31,670 nt of DNA from a virus: positions 1-31,670 of the IMG/VR virus record IMGVR_UViG_3300035670_000890. One strand, given 5' to 3'. Shown here piece by piece: positions 5,072-11,286 of this stretch (position 1 is the stretch's first letter; each line of letters starts with the position of its first letter). The position numbers and the translations under genes are program-made. A model generated the notes under the pieces. That model ran no database searches and was not told the DNA's origin. It saw only the letters and a program-made list of their open reading frames with translations.

Positions 5072-5169
5072 ACCTGGAATCTCCCGGATCCGGAAAAAAA
5101 TTTAGAGTAAGTATCCTTCAAACAAAAAGCGAATTTTGCTGGACGTAAAAGACTTATTTGTGGAGTTGG

Positions 5170-5198
5170 AGTATAGAGAATATATGTGTGAATGTCAA
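5170..5198 (-). promoter_or_regulatory. strong sigma70-type early promoter
   Basis: On the minus strand TTGACA (5193-5198) is followed after 17 bp by TATACT (5170-5175), in the 205-bp gap upstream of the HNH and peptidase genes. It probably drives 5071 to 3416. I saw nothing else clear in the rest of the gap (5072-5276). Confidence 0.75.
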
Positions 5199-5276
5199 GA
5201 GGTAAGGATCCTTTCGAAAAAGTAGACCTGCTTTAGAGGACTCCTTCCAACTGTATATTTGCGTTTTTGCCCCAGA

Positions 5277-5543
5277 TTATCGCACTAAACTTTGGAGAAA
5301 ATCCATAGCCTCTGTATAGTTTTTATATGCCTGAGTGCCATGGCGGTTTGTAGTAATTACAATCCAGTTTCGATTAAAGATTTGTACGGTGCAATCCAAG
5401 GTTCGTGCATATCCAAATGTCACGGCCCTATATGGCTTGCCCTTTAGATTTTGATGGGATCCGGTAATAACTCCATATGGAGCAGTAAAGTTGGCCTTGC
5501 CGGCCCATTCGGCAATGGCTGTCTGTATTTCTTGGCTATTCAT
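5277..5543 (-). CDS. hypothetical protein, 88 aa
   Basis: The start is the ATG at 5543, which overlaps the upstream gene's TAA (TAATG). An upstream TTG would add five residues. The sequence begins MNSQEIQTAIAEWAGKAN and contains VTFGYARTLDCTVQIFNRNWIVITTNRHGT, an alternating beta-rich pattern. It looks like a small soluble alpha/beta protein and is not recognised. Confidence 0.65.
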   Translation of the reverse strand: MNSQEIQTAIAEWAGKANFTAPYGVITGSHQNLKGKPYRAVTFGYARTLDCTVQIFNRNWIVITTNRHGTQAYKNYTEAMDFLQSLVR

Positions 5544-5704
5544 TAATCGCCAGTCCAATTGGAATATTGAGCCAATCTCCAGGCATTTTCATCAACCGAG
5601 ATGGGATCATAATCTACCCATGGCACTAATTCTTCCACAGGCTTTTGAAGCTGATATGCGGTATTCTCTAGAATCTCGCGGCGGTAATTAAGGTAATCAG
5701 TCAT
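5543..5704 (-). CDS. hypothetical protein, 53 aa
   Basis: A short reading frame runs from the ATG at 5704, overlapping the stop of the next upstream frame (ATGA), and ends in TAATG. It begins MTDYLNYRREILENTAYQLQ and ends AWRLAQYSNWTGD. The tight overlaps at both ends support translation. No family is recognised. Confidence 0.55.
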   Translation of the reverse strand: MTDYLNYRREILENTAYQLQKPVEELVPWVDYDPISVDENAWRLAQYSNWTGD

Positions 5705-5811
5705 ACATGGAATTCCAGTTCCTCGCGGAGCTCTATCAGTTCTGGTTCATCTGCAAATTCTTCCATTTCTGCAAGGAAGGATTTAGCCAGTTCAATCAGT
5801 TCGTTTTCCAT
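5701..5811 (-). CDS. hypothetical acidic microprotein, 36 aa
   Basis: A 36-residue, strongly acidic and helical peptide (MENELIELAKSFLAEMEEFA...). Its stop overlaps the start of the next gene by ATGA, and it begins six bases after the stop of the 5818-6015 gene. The evidence is position in the overlap chain and composition. Confidence 0.45.
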   Translation of the reverse strand: MENELIELAKSFLAEMEEFADEPELIELREELEFHV

Positions 5812-5817
5812 ATTCTC

Positions 5818-6015
5818 TTATCGCAAGTAAGCAATCGTGTCGCGCAGCAGGCCTGCAAACTGTTCTTCTTGGTTTGGCCAGACGCTATATTGTTCGTAGA
5901 CCTCCATGGCGTTCGCGTAGACTTCATCGAACTTCGCCTTGGATTGGTCTTCTTGAAAAGCGCATTCCAGAAGGCAATATTCTTTCAGAAGGTTTTCAAG
6001 ATATTCAGGCAACAT
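5818..6015 (-). CDS. hypothetical protein, 65 aa
   Basis: The start is the ATG at 6015 (MLPEYLENLLKEYCLLE); the frame extends upstream but that part reads across the small membrane gene. The protein is acidic and helical (FAGLLRDTIAYLR at the end). No family is recognised. Confidence 0.6.
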   Translation of the reverse strand: MLPEYLENLLKEYCLLECAFQEDQSKAKFDEVYANAMEVYEQYSVWPNQEEQFAGLLRDTIAYLR

Positions 6016-6016
6016 A

Positions 6017-6106
6017 TTAGAAGATATCCGGATCGACAAAGTGGAAGAGACCGACAGCCGCGGCAAACACAAGAAACGCAATCAAGAAAAACATCACAAA
6101 CTCCAT
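6017..6106 (-). CDS. single-helix membrane microprotein, 29 aa
   Basis: The frame MEFVMFFLIAFLVFAAAVGL... is almost entirely a transmembrane helix with a short polar tail (HFVDPDIF). It is the first gene after the promoter at 6126-6154 and its stop is one base from the next start. Confidence 0.45.
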   Translation of the reverse strand: MEFVMFFLIAFLVFAAAVGLFHFVDPDIF

Positions 6107-6125
6107 ATCACTCAGTACAGAACCA

Positions 6126-6154
6126 AGTATACTAGATGTTTGCCTAATTGTCAA
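6126..6154 (-). promoter_or_regulatory. strong sigma70-type early promoter
   Basis: On the minus strand TTGACA (6149-6154) is followed after 17 bp by TATACT (6126-6131). It partly overlaps the end of the 6144-6344 gene and drives the five-gene run 6106 to 5277. Confidence 0.75.
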
Positions 6155-6344
6155 GCCCAAAATGACTAAGAATCTCGGACTCGGCACCATAACAGGTGAA
6201 CTCGGTCTCGGAGTAAAAGTCCTTTACCTGTTTGGCACACTCACGGATAATCAGCTCGGCGAACATCTGGATATTTACCTCATGTACATCCAAATGCTCA
6301 CGGTACCAAATCTTTGACGCCAGTTCTTGGATTCGTTCGTTCAT
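6144..6344 (-). CDS. small phage protein of the MNxRIxEL...FAELIxREC family, 66 aa
   Basis: The ATG at 6344 is used (MNERIQELASKIWYREH); the codon before it is TTG. The second half reads MFAELIIRECAKQV and ends ILSHFGLDN. This FAEL-I-REC...HFG pattern is a widespread family of very small phage proteins of unknown role. It is clearly related to the tandem genes at 8550-9236. Confidence 0.7.
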   Translation of the reverse strand: MNERIQELASKIWYREHLDVHEVNIQMFAELIIRECAKQVKDFYSETEFTCYGAESEILSHFGLDN

Positions 6345-6399
6345 CAATTAGTCTTTCTTTCTCAGCACAGAGTCGGTATCTCATACTTTTGCCGGTTTG

Positions 6400-6501
6400 T
6401 CAAGCGAAAAGTAGGATTCCCACGTTCACCAACGCCACGAAGGTCACAAATGCCAATGCAAAGCCCACGGCATACACCGCAACTGTCTCTAACAAATCCA
6501 T
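6400..6501 (-). CDS. single-helix membrane microprotein, 33 aa
   Basis: The frame MDLLETVAVYAVGFALAFVT... is a single hydrophobic helix. A good Shine-Dalgarno (AAGGAAA) stands before the ATG, and a promoter lies upstream at 6537-6565. The stop overlaps a TTGACA that may serve the next gene. Confidence 0.55.
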   Translation of the reverse strand: MDLLETVAVYAVGFALAFVTFVALVNVGILLFA

Positions 6502-6536
6502 GATTTTTCCTTTTTCATATCTATTTCCACAATAAC

Positions 6537-6565
6537 ATACTATCAAAACCTAAACAACCTGTCAA
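6537..6565 (-). promoter_or_regulatory. leftward promoter of the divergent region
   Basis: On the minus strand TTGACA (6560-6565) is followed after 17 bp by TAGTAT (6537-6542), directed at the 6501 gene. It is one side of a ~255-bp intergenic region with promoters in both directions. Confidence 0.65.
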
Positions 6566-6704
6566 GCCCTAAATTGTAACAAATTGTAGTTGACATAATA
6601 TCCGTTATACGAACATGCTGGAAACTGTTACAAAGATTTACAATTGTTACTGTAACTGACGTAAAGACACACATGTGTTACCAAAACTTTTACAAATAAA
6701 CCGC

Positions 6705-6733
6705 TTGACATTCTTGCCGCTTTGTGAGACAAT
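6705..6733 (+). promoter_or_regulatory. rightward promoter of the divergent region
   Basis: TTGACA (6705-6710) is followed after 17 bp by GACAAT (6728-6733), with a purine start about 25 bp before the ATG at 6759. It drives the only plus-strand operon. Another TTGACA at 6590-6595 has no -10 at a suitable distance. Confidence 0.65.
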
Positions 6734-6758
6734 CATACTGTACTGAGAGAGGATTGTT

Positions 6759-7007
6759 ATGAAAAAGTTTTTTGTTTATGAGATTGCTACTGGCCGTGTG
6801 GTGAAAGAGTTCAAGTACCAAAAGTGTGCCGTGAAGCTCATGAATAATCTGGGTCTGGATTACTCGTATGCACTCTCGCGTGAGTCGATTCCCGCGGCAG
6901 TCGCAATGAAAAAGGTTCGCAATCTAATGACTGGTGAAGAGATTGAGATTGCCGCGGATACTCCTCGGTGCTGCGACCCTTCTACTGAAACTTACTGGAG
7001 TATGTAA
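6759..7007 (+). CDS. hypothetical protein, 82 aa
   Basis: This is the first gene of the plus-strand operon, with AGAGAGGA before the ATG. It begins MKKFFVYEIATGRVVKEFKY, followed by CAVKLMNNLGLDYSYALSRE, a beta-hairpin plus helix pattern repeated in the smaller downstream proteins. The stop (TAA) lies within the leader of the next gene. The function is unknown; an early host-takeover role is only a guess from position. Confidence 0.7.
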   Translation: MKKFFVYEIATGRVVKEFKYQKCAVKLMNNLGLDYSYALSRESIPAAVAMKKVRNLMTGEEIEIAADTPRCCDPSTETYWSM

Positions 7008-7008
7008 G

Positions 7009-7143
7009 TTGTTTGCCATTTACCATATTAAGGGCCAAGAGATTGTGAAGTATAGTAACAGTCTGCGTGGTGCCAAAATTGTTCTTTCGCGTTATAATAA
7101 GAATGCTGGTTATATCGCGTATGCCATTAAGGAAACTGTATAA
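7009..7143 (+). CDS. hypothetical protein, 44 aa, TTG start
   Basis: The frame is open upstream, but the best start is TTG at 7009. It is preceded by GGAG (6997-7000) at ideal spacing and gives MFAIYHIKGQEIVKYSNSLRGAK. The layout of short strands then a helix resembles the 6759 protein, so the two may be related. The stop TAA overlaps the next ATG (TAATG). Confidence 0.6.
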   Translation: MFAIYHIKGQEIVKYSNSLRGAKIVLSRYNKNAGYIAYAIKETV

Positions 7144-7304
7144 TGCAAGTTTTTGTTCTGTACCAAACCCCCGAAGAGTCTATGTTTGGCTCTGTGATTG
7201 GTGTATTTACTACTGAGTTGGGCGCCAAGGCAGCCCGTGATGAAAAGGAAAATCAATTTCCTTTCGACAATTTTAATATCGAAGAGGCTACTCTAAATGT
7301 TTGA
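7143..7304 (+). CDS. hypothetical protein, 53 aa
   Basis: The ATG overlaps the stop of the previous gene. The sequence MQVFVLYQTPEESMFGSVIG... reads as strand, strand, helix (ELGAKAARDEKEN), again like its operon neighbours. The final codons overlap the next gene by eight bases. Confidence 0.6.
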   Translation: MQVFVLYQTPEESMFGSVIGVFTTELGAKAARDEKENQFPFDNFNIEEATLNV

Positions 7305-7398
7305 TATTACCCCTGAGTTTGGCGATAAAATGGTTGGTATTTTCTGTGCATTTTCTGCGGGTATTCTGTTCGCGTTGTTTATGACTGGTAATCTCTGA
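7297..7398 (+). CDS. single-helix membrane microprotein, 33 aa
   Basis: The frame MFDITPEFGDKMVGIFCAFS... continues as a hydrophobic helix ending FALFMTGNL. It overlaps the previous gene by eight bases and is the last gene before the terminator. Confidence 0.5.
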   Translation: MFDITPEFGDKMVGIFCAFSAGILFALFMTGNL

Positions 7399-7475
7399 GA
7401 TTATACAAAGATTAGACAGTTTATTCGGGCAGGATAAACCAGGATAATTTAACTAATAAGCTTATAAAATAAAAA

Positions 7476-7506
7476 AGAGAACACTAAAGTTCTCTAATTT
7501 TTTTCC
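7476..7506. terminator. bidirectional intrinsic terminator
   Basis: A 7-bp perfect stem AGAGAAC/GTTCTCT (7476-7495, loop ACTAAA) is flanked by a T-run on the plus side (7498-7504) and an A-run before it (7464-7476, a T-run for the minus strand). It lies between the end of the plus operon and the convergent 7557-7898 gene, and suits both directions. Confidence 0.75.
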
Positions 7507-7556
7507 AATTAATATTGATTCTCATTTACTAAATTCGCACTCCACCTCTAGTGCGT

Positions 7557-7898
7557 TTACACAATCTTCTTTCTCTTCATTAATGGTTCATGGATTCTCT
7601 TCATAAGTATTTCACTTAGCCCTTTACTGTGTGCTTCTGGCCATTGAGCCTTTCTTAAATCATTGGTAAAGGTATTCACAATCCATTCCATAAAACCTTT
7701 TACTCCCATCTTCTTAATCTCTTCATGGGATTCATATGCTTCTTTTCTTATTGGTTTTAAATCAGAGAGCATATGAATGATTTGGTCTTTTATATTGTAG
7801 AGAACCAATAGAGCATTGTCTTCGGATCCGTAGGCTTTTACCCATTGCATAGACTTTTGTTCTATGGTGGATTCATTGAATTGTTGGAATGTTTTCAT
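7557..7898 (-). CDS. hypothetical protein with capsid-targeting-like N-terminus, 113 aa
   Basis: The protein begins MKTFQQFNESTIEQK, close to the T4 capsid-targeting sequence MKTYQEFIAEA that directs internal head proteins into the prohead. The rest is helical (IKDQIIHMLSDLKPIRKEAY, then GFMEWIVNTFTNDL) with a basic C-terminus (PLMKRKKIV). The family is not recognised. An AATAAATA box close to the T4 late consensus lies six bases upstream inside a small inverted repeat, in line with a late gene set among early ones. Packaging in the head is an inference from the N-terminus only. Confidence 0.65.
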   Translation of the reverse strand: MKTFQQFNESTIEQKSMQWVKAYGSEDNALLVLYNIKDQIIHMLSDLKPIRKEAYESHEEIKKMGVKGFMEWIVNTFTNDLRKAQWPEAHSKGLSEILMKRIHEPLMKRKKIV

Positions 7899-7904
7899 GG
7901 AGAG

Positions 7905-7912
7905 TATTTATT
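7905..7912 (-). promoter_or_regulatory. possible late promoter box inside a small hairpin
   Basis: The minus strand reads GAGAG AATAAATA CTCTC just before the ATG at 7898. The central octamer matches the T4 late box in seven of eight bases and is flanked by a perfect 5-bp inverted repeat. Confidence 0.35.
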
Positions 7913-7915
7913 CTC

Positions 7916-8143
7916 TCATGTCTCACTTATTACTGACGCATGGATTGAATACTTGCCAAGGTTGAACCATATGCCCGCGATATGACCTTCTACTGGAAAA
8001 GTAAGAGCAATATTTGCATCTACTCCAAATGAGCCGTTTGATTCATATACAGATAAGTTGAGTAGGGCATATCTACCAATTTTTAGAAAATTCAATTGGC
8101 GTTCCCAGATTACTTCATCGTGCTTTACAATCTCAATCATCAT
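7916..8143 (-). CDS. hypothetical protein, 75 aa
   Basis: The start at 8143 overlaps the previous gene's TGA; a second ATG follows directly. The sequence begins MMIEIVKHDEVIWERQLNFLK and is beta-rich (YALLNLSVYESNGSFGVDAN, HIAGIWFNLGKYS), possibly a small beta-barrel. Not recognised. Confidence 0.6.
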   Translation of the reverse strand: MMIEIVKHDEVIWERQLNFLKIGRYALLNLSVYESNGSFGVDANIALTFPVEGHIAGIWFNLGKYSIHASVISET

Positions 8144-8421
8144 ACACCAATATTGTCGTACTCAAGGTTTTGTTTCAAAGTAGCAGCCGCTTCCTCACCC
8201 GCCCAATACTCGTACACAGTAAACAAAGCGTGTAAAAGTTTTGCGTTGCGCTCCACATCTTTGGGGTGAACCCAACCTTCACCATTTTTTTCTGCCCACA
8301 TACTTCTGGCAGTAATTTCAATGTTTTCTTTGAGTTCCTTCATAATCATCGCATCAACTTGTTCCCACTCAAGTTGTACCCAAACTTTGCTTCCATTTAC
8401 ATCCTTGGCATCTAACATCAT
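8140..8421 (-). CDS. hypothetical protein, 93 aa
   Basis: A clear Shine-Dalgarno (AAAGGAG) precedes the ATG-ATG pair at 8421. The protein MMLDAKDVNGSKVWVQLEWE... has a helical body (IMKELKENIEITARSMW, NAKLLHALFTVYEYWAGEE). Small proteins like this are common in phage early regions; the function is unknown. It overlaps the 8369-8563 gene by 53 bases in another frame. Confidence 0.65.
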   Translation of the reverse strand: MMLDAKDVNGSKVWVQLEWEQVDAMIMKELKENIEITARSMWAEKNGEGWVHPKDVERNAKLLHALFTVYEYWAGEEAAATLKQNLEYDNIGV

Positions 8422-8563
8422 TATGCTCCTTTACATATTCACATTCTTTTGACATTACAAATGGTATGGTCTTAGTTTTGCGGCGGCCGTCATCAGTCCA
8501 CCCGTCCTGCACGGTGAGTTCGTCCCAATACTCTGAGCGGTTGTAACAACTATACTTTTTCAT
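8369..8563 (-). CDS. hypothetical cysteine-containing protein, 64 aa
   Basis: The frame starts MKKYSCYNRSEYWDELTVQD and ends with a C...C-x2-C pattern (SKECEYVKEHNDVRCQGCKW) that could bind one metal ion. It overlaps the end of the 8550 gene and the start of the 8421 gene. Not recognised. Confidence 0.55.
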   Translation of the reverse strand: MKKYSCYNRSEYWDELTVQDGWTDDGRRKTKTIPFVMSKECEYVKEHNDVRCQGCKWKQSLGTT

Positions 8564-8774
8564 TTCTTGCTCGGATGGCGGCGGCTATTTCACGGTAGTC
8601 ATAAGCCCACACATCTCCATCAAACATCTTCGCGCAAGCCTCACGCTCGGCAGCGGCGACCAGTTCGGCAAAGCGGGCAAGGTCTTCATCAATACCTGTA
8701 ACGCGCAATAAGAACCCTTGCTCAATATTGAACCCAGCCTCTCGCGCCCAACGGATAATGTCATCGCGGTTCAT
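8550..8774 (-). CDS. small phage protein, DIIRxAREAG/FAELVAAAEREAC family, copy 1
   Basis: The ATG at 8774 has a good Shine-Dalgarno (AAAGGAAT) and gives MNRDDIIRWAREAGFNIEQG; the open frame upstream lacks such a signal. The central RFAELVAAAEREACAKMF is the hallmark of a widespread phage family of unknown function. Two further copies follow directly upstream (8761-9012, 9012-9236), giving a tandem array. Confidence 0.75.
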   Translation of the reverse strand: MNRDDIIRWAREAGFNIEQGFLLRVTGIDEDLARFAELVAAAEREACAKMFDGDVWAYDYREIAAAIRARNEKV

Positions 8775-9012
8775 GTTTATTCCTTTCTCTAATTTGTTTG
8801 CCAAGGCAGTGACCGAGGTTTGTCACAGTAGGGTGGCGGTCGTCATACGCTTCACACACCTTCGCGCAAGCCTCACGCTCCGCAGCAGCGACCAGTTCGG
8901 CAAAGCGGGTCAGTTCCGGCAACAACACTGTCCACGGGTCACTGATTTCATCGTGGAACTCGAGACCGGACTCCCGCGCCATGCGGATGATGTCATCTCT
9001 GTCGCGGTTCAC
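8761..9012 (-). CDS. small phage protein, DIIRxAREAG family, copy 2, GTG start
   Basis: The start is GTG at 9012, overlapping the TAG of copy 3 (TAGTG). The protein MNRDRDDIIRMARESGLEFH... with RFAELVAAAEREACAKVC is a paralogue of copies 1 and 3. Its C-terminal part (DDRHPTVTNLGHCLGKQIRE) differs, as is usual for this family. Confidence 0.75.
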   Translation of the reverse strand: MNRDRDDIIRMARESGLEFHDEISDPWTVLLPELTRFAELVAAAEREACAKVCEAYDDRHPTVTNLGHCLGKQIRERNKHEPR

Positions 9013-9236
9013 TATCCAACTCCAAAATGTCGCTTGATATCCTGATAAATCTCAAGACGAATACGTTGCTCTGAGGACATATCATATTCCTGCCAGCGAG
9101 TGAGGTCAGCACATTCTCTGACAATCAACTCGGCGACCAGTTCGGCAAAGCGTTCAAGTTGTGTCTGATATGGCTCCATCCCGACAAGCCAGAAGTCGGC
9201 TTCGTGCGCCATCCGGATAATGTCATCGCGGTTCAT
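9012..9236 (-). CDS. small phage protein, DIIRxAREAG family, copy 3
   Basis: The ATG at 9236 gives MNRDDIIRMAHEADFWLVGM; an in-frame ATG three codons earlier is also possible. It contains ERFAELVAELIVRECADLTRW and ends DIKRHFGVG. It combines the N-terminus of copies 1 and 2 with the FAELIVREC...HFG end of the 6144 gene, linking the two subfamilies. Confidence 0.75.
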   Translation of the reverse strand: MNRDDIIRMAHEADFWLVGMEPYQTQLERFAELVAELIVRECADLTRWQEYDMSSEQRIRLEIYQDIKRHFGVG

Positions 9237-9237
9237 T

Positions 9238-9567
9238 TTAATCATAATTGTTAAAGTCCGATACAACAAACTTCATGCTCAGATAAACCTTTTTGGTATC
9301 AGCATAAACCCATGCGGCGTATTCGAAACCACCGATGGACGTGATGAATTTACCTTTCGTGCCCTTCTTTGAAGAGAGCATCTTCTTGTCGGCCTGTTCA
9401 ATACAAAATTCCAAAAACTTGCGATTGGTTTTTTGCATTTCTTTAACGGTTGGTCGCCGGGTCGGGCTATCGGTATTGAATGCCCAAGTCCAATCGAGGA
9501 CTTCCATGACCTTTTCTACGCGGTCGTAATCAAAGTTTTCAATAATATAATCAATTTCTTTTACCAA
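9238..9567 (-). CDS. hypothetical protein, 109 aa, TTG start
   Basis: TTG at 9567 is preceded by GAGGTGAA and overlaps the previous gene's last codons. The protein MVKEIDYIIENFDYDRVEKV... has a conserved-looking LDWTWAFNTDSPTRRPTV and a C-terminal GGFEYAAWVYADTKKVYLSM. This family of small phage proteins is familiar from T4-like phages but has no assigned function. Confidence 0.65.
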   Translation of the reverse strand: MVKEIDYIIENFDYDRVEKVMEVLDWTWAFNTDSPTRRPTVKEMQKTNRKFLEFCIEQADKKMLSSKKGTKGKFITSIGGFEYAAWVYADTKKVYLSMKFVVSDFNNYD

Positions 9568-9881
9568 TTTTCACCTCGTTCAAAACCTTCGAACCAATCA
9601 TCTAATACAGAAGGATCGGGAATATCAGGAATATCTATAGTATACTCTTCCATCGATATAATGTCAACCTCTTGGCCCTTATTATATGCGGTAATGTGTG
9701 CGGCGGACTTTGCTCTTGTTACAGCGGCTTCGGGTGTCTGGTGATACTCTTTAAGCTTAATTCTTCGAATCTTTTTGTCTTCTTCGCTATGCACTCTTAC
9801 ATTTCCGCATGAGCGAGAGCAATACGGGCCGCGTTTTGTATGTTTTGCACCACATTGTGGACAAGTCTTTTCAATTGCCAT
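9561..9881 (-). CDS. zinc-ribbon protein, 106 aa
   Basis: The ATG at 9881 gives MAIEKTCPQCGAKHTKRG, and it overlaps the DUF2061 stop by 11 bases. C-x2-C (CPQC) and CSRSCG form a zinc ribbon, followed by a helical segment (EEDKKIRRIKLKEYHQTPEA) like the DNA-binding ends of phage homing nucleases, and an acidic tail. No nuclease core is visible, so a DNA- or RNA-binding role is most likely. A strong promoter for the downstream genes lies inside the gene. Confidence 0.6.
   Translation of the reverse strand: MAIEKTCPQCGAKHTKRGPYCSRSCGNVRVHSEEDKKIRRIKLKEYHQTPEAAVTRAKSAAHITAYNKGQEVDIISMEEYTIDIPDIPDPSVLDDWFEGFERGENW
9639..9667 (-). promoter_or_regulatory. internal sigma70-type promoter
   Basis: On the minus strand TTGACA (9662-9667) is followed after 17 bp by TATACT (9639-9644), within the coding sequence of the zinc-ribbon gene. 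It would start transcription of the genes from 9567 leftward. Confidence 0.6.
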
Positions 9882-10035
9882 GCCGATTCCAAATAAGCTC
9901 ATGGAAAAAATAAATGAGCGTGGAGCCAATACTTAAACCAATTGCAATCGATAAACCCGCAACCGGAATCGTCATTGCTAAAATAGCAATTCGATAAGAT
10001 ATAGACTTGTAAAGAGCCTTTCGTGTTTGGCTCAT
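9871..10035 (-). CDS. DUF2061-like small membrane protein, 54 aa
   Basis: The frame begins MSQTRKALYKSISYRIAILA, then hydrophobic segments, and ends YFFHELIWNRHGN. The (R)KALYKSISYRI start, two membrane segments and HE-x2-W end match the DUF2061 family of small membrane proteins. The ATG overlaps the stop of the upstream microprotein (ATGA) and its own end overlaps the zinc-ribbon start. Confidence 0.7.
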   Translation of the reverse strand: MSQTRKALYKSISYRIAILAMTIPVAGLSIAIGLSIGSTLIYFFHELIWNRHGN

Positions 10036-10124
10036 ATAACTTCAAATAGCCACATCATACTGGCCGCACTCACATAAATGAAAATTATGTATAGTGTCAG
10101 ATACAAAAAAAGTTTTCTATTCAT
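10032..10124 (-). CDS. single-helix membrane microprotein, 30 aa
   Basis: MNRKLFLYLTLYIIFIYVSA... is one basic-start transmembrane helix. Its stop overlaps the DUF2061 start and its ATG overlaps the previous stop (TGATG). Confidence 0.5.
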   Translation of the reverse strand: MNRKLFLYLTLYIIFIYVSAASMMWLFEVI

Positions 10125-10177
10125 CAAAGCAAAAAAATTACACAGAGAGCAATAATCGCAATTTGTCCAATATCCAT
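10124..10177 (-). CDS. very short membrane peptide, 17 aa
   Basis: MDIGQIAIIALCVIFLL is preceded by a good Shine-Dalgarno (AAGG) and its stop overlaps the next start. It is very short, so translation is plausible but unproven. Confidence 0.35.
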   Translation of the reverse strand: MDIGQIAIIALCVIFLL

Positions 10178-10187
10178 TTCAACCTTC

Positions 10188-10253
10188 TTATAGAAATTTA
10201 CCAATGAGAATGCCCAGAACCAAAAGCAAAATGATTAAACCAATAAGGCTCAT
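10188..10253 (-). CDS. single-helix membrane microprotein, 21 aa
   Basis: The frame MSLIGLIILLLVLGILIGKF is a single hydrophobic helix. Its ATG overlaps the stop of the upstream 42-residue gene (ATGA). Confidence 0.4.
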   Translation of the reverse strand: MSLIGLIILLLVLGILIGKFL

Positions 10254-10378
10254 TTCTTTGTCAATCCAATTAAAATTTGTTGTATTTCAGTAGCAAGTTC
10301 TTTTGACAGTTGAATATTTCCAAGGTTCATACGAATCTCGGAATCTAAATGCTTGATTATCTGTTCAATTCGATTCAT
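10250..10378 (-). CDS. hypothetical protein, 42 aa
   Basis: The frame MNRIEQIIKHLDSEIRMNLG... reads as two amphipathic helices ending in LIGLTKK. It starts at the stop of the 74-residue gene and is coupled to the membrane microprotein downstream. Not recognised. Confidence 0.5.
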   Translation of the reverse strand: MNRIEQIIKHLDSEIRMNLGNIQLSKELATEIQQILIGLTKK

Positions 10379-10602
10379 CATTGCAAAACTGAAGGCTTTA
10401 CATGGGAAGACCTAGGTTGCATCACCACCTTTTCAAGAAAATTCAAATAATCATCCACATTTCCGTTTTCTTCATTCATAACCAATAGACGCGCATTCAT
10501 AACACCATTAAGTTGCTCAATCGACATATCATAACGGCGAACAAGGCTGCTCAAAAAAACATCTACGAGGCCTGCAGCCTCGAACAATTCTTCATCGGTC
10601 AT
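10378..10602 (-). CDS. hypothetical protein, 74 aa
   Basis: MTDEELFEAAGLVDVFLSSL... is an acidic helical protein with Shine-Dalgarno AAAGGAT. It begins two bases after the zincin stop and its TGA touches the next ATG. The family is not recognised. Confidence 0.6.
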   Translation of the reverse strand: MTDEELFEAAGLVDVFLSSLVRRYDMSIEQLNGVMNARLLVMNEENGNVDDYLNFLEKVVMQPRSSHVKPSVLQ

Positions 10603-10604
10603 TT

Positions 10605-11009
10605 TTATCCTTTGTAAAGTTCAAATAGATTTTTCGCAACACTTTCAGCTTCAATTTCCCAAGGTTGTTCATCATAGGGAATTTTACGAGCATCAACCGA
10701 AACACCACGCCAATAACTCATTTCTTCGTTTAGGTCACCACGAACATATTGGCGCACATGCACAAGTTCATGGGCAATCGTTACAAGGAAATCCTCTTCG
10801 CTCAATTCTTTCTTGACTTCAATCAAAAAGTCGCGAGGCTTTCCCGATGCGTTGTAGTCTTCTACCGAAACTAGACCAAAAACTTCAAAATCTTTCACCT
10901 TGCGAATACGAATCGAAAGATGCCGAAGCATTTCTCGACTAAAAAGATTTTCGGCGAAGAAAAAAATAGCCTTTTCTTCTTTCTTCGAAACGCGGCCACT
11001 TATCACCAT
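10605..11009 (-). CDS. SprT-like zinc metallopeptidase domain protein
   Basis: The 134-residue protein has the zincin motif H80-E81-x2-H84 in TIAHELVHVRQYVRGD, followed by W100RGVSVDA and PYDEQPWEIEAE, where a downstream acidic residue (E118 or E120) could be the third zinc ligand. Small stand-alone SprT-like domains of this length are common in T4-like phages and often lack the C-terminal zinc ribbon, as here. In cells SprT/Spartan proteases act on DNA-protein crosslinks; whether the phage protein does so is unknown. A consensus promoter lies directly upstream. Confidence 0.8.
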   Translation of the reverse strand: MVISGRVSKKEEKAIFFFAENLFSREMLRHLSIRIRKVKDFEVFGLVSVEDYNASGKPRDFLIEVKKELSEEDFLVTIAHELVHVRQYVRGDLNEEMSYWRGVSVDARKIPYDEQPWEIEAESVAKNLFELYKG

Positions 11010-11015
11010 GACTAC

Positions 11016-11044
11016 ATTATACTGTTATAGACTCAATTTGTCAA
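11016..11044 (-). promoter_or_regulatory. consensus sigma70 promoter
   Basis: On the minus strand TTGACA (11039-11044) is followed after 17 bp by TATAAT (11016-11021): both hexamers are perfect. The start would fall almost at the zincin ATG (11009), so the zincin mRNA may have little or no leader. Confidence 0.8.
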
Positions 11045-11286
11045 GCAGCAATTTCAGTTGAAGCGTCTTGGTCCAGAATGTAATTTATATATGAACAGGC
11101 CATATCTTCGTCAACAAAATGACGAATAATGGTTTGGCCCGTGATAGAAGAGATGAAAAAAAGAAGAATTTTTCCTTCAAATTCGGAGAACTTGATGATC
11201 CAATGATTTCGCATGACAGGAAACCATGTTCTTGTCTTCATTTTAATTTTTTGATAGGTGTGTTTGTTTGAGGACTGCTTTGCCAT
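11041..11286 (-). CDS. hypothetical protein, 81 aa
   Basis: The frame begins MAKQSSNKHTYQKIKMKTRT, a basic tail, then a beta-rich body (WIIKFSEFEGKILLFFISS) and DEDMACSYINYILD. It is not recognised. The start codon lies in the loop of a 10-bp inverted repeat, which could control translation. Confidence 0.6.
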   Translation of the reverse strand: MAKQSSNKHTYQKIKMKTRTWFPVMRNHWIIKFSEFEGKILLFFISSITGQTIIRHFVDEDMACSYINYILDQDASTEIAA

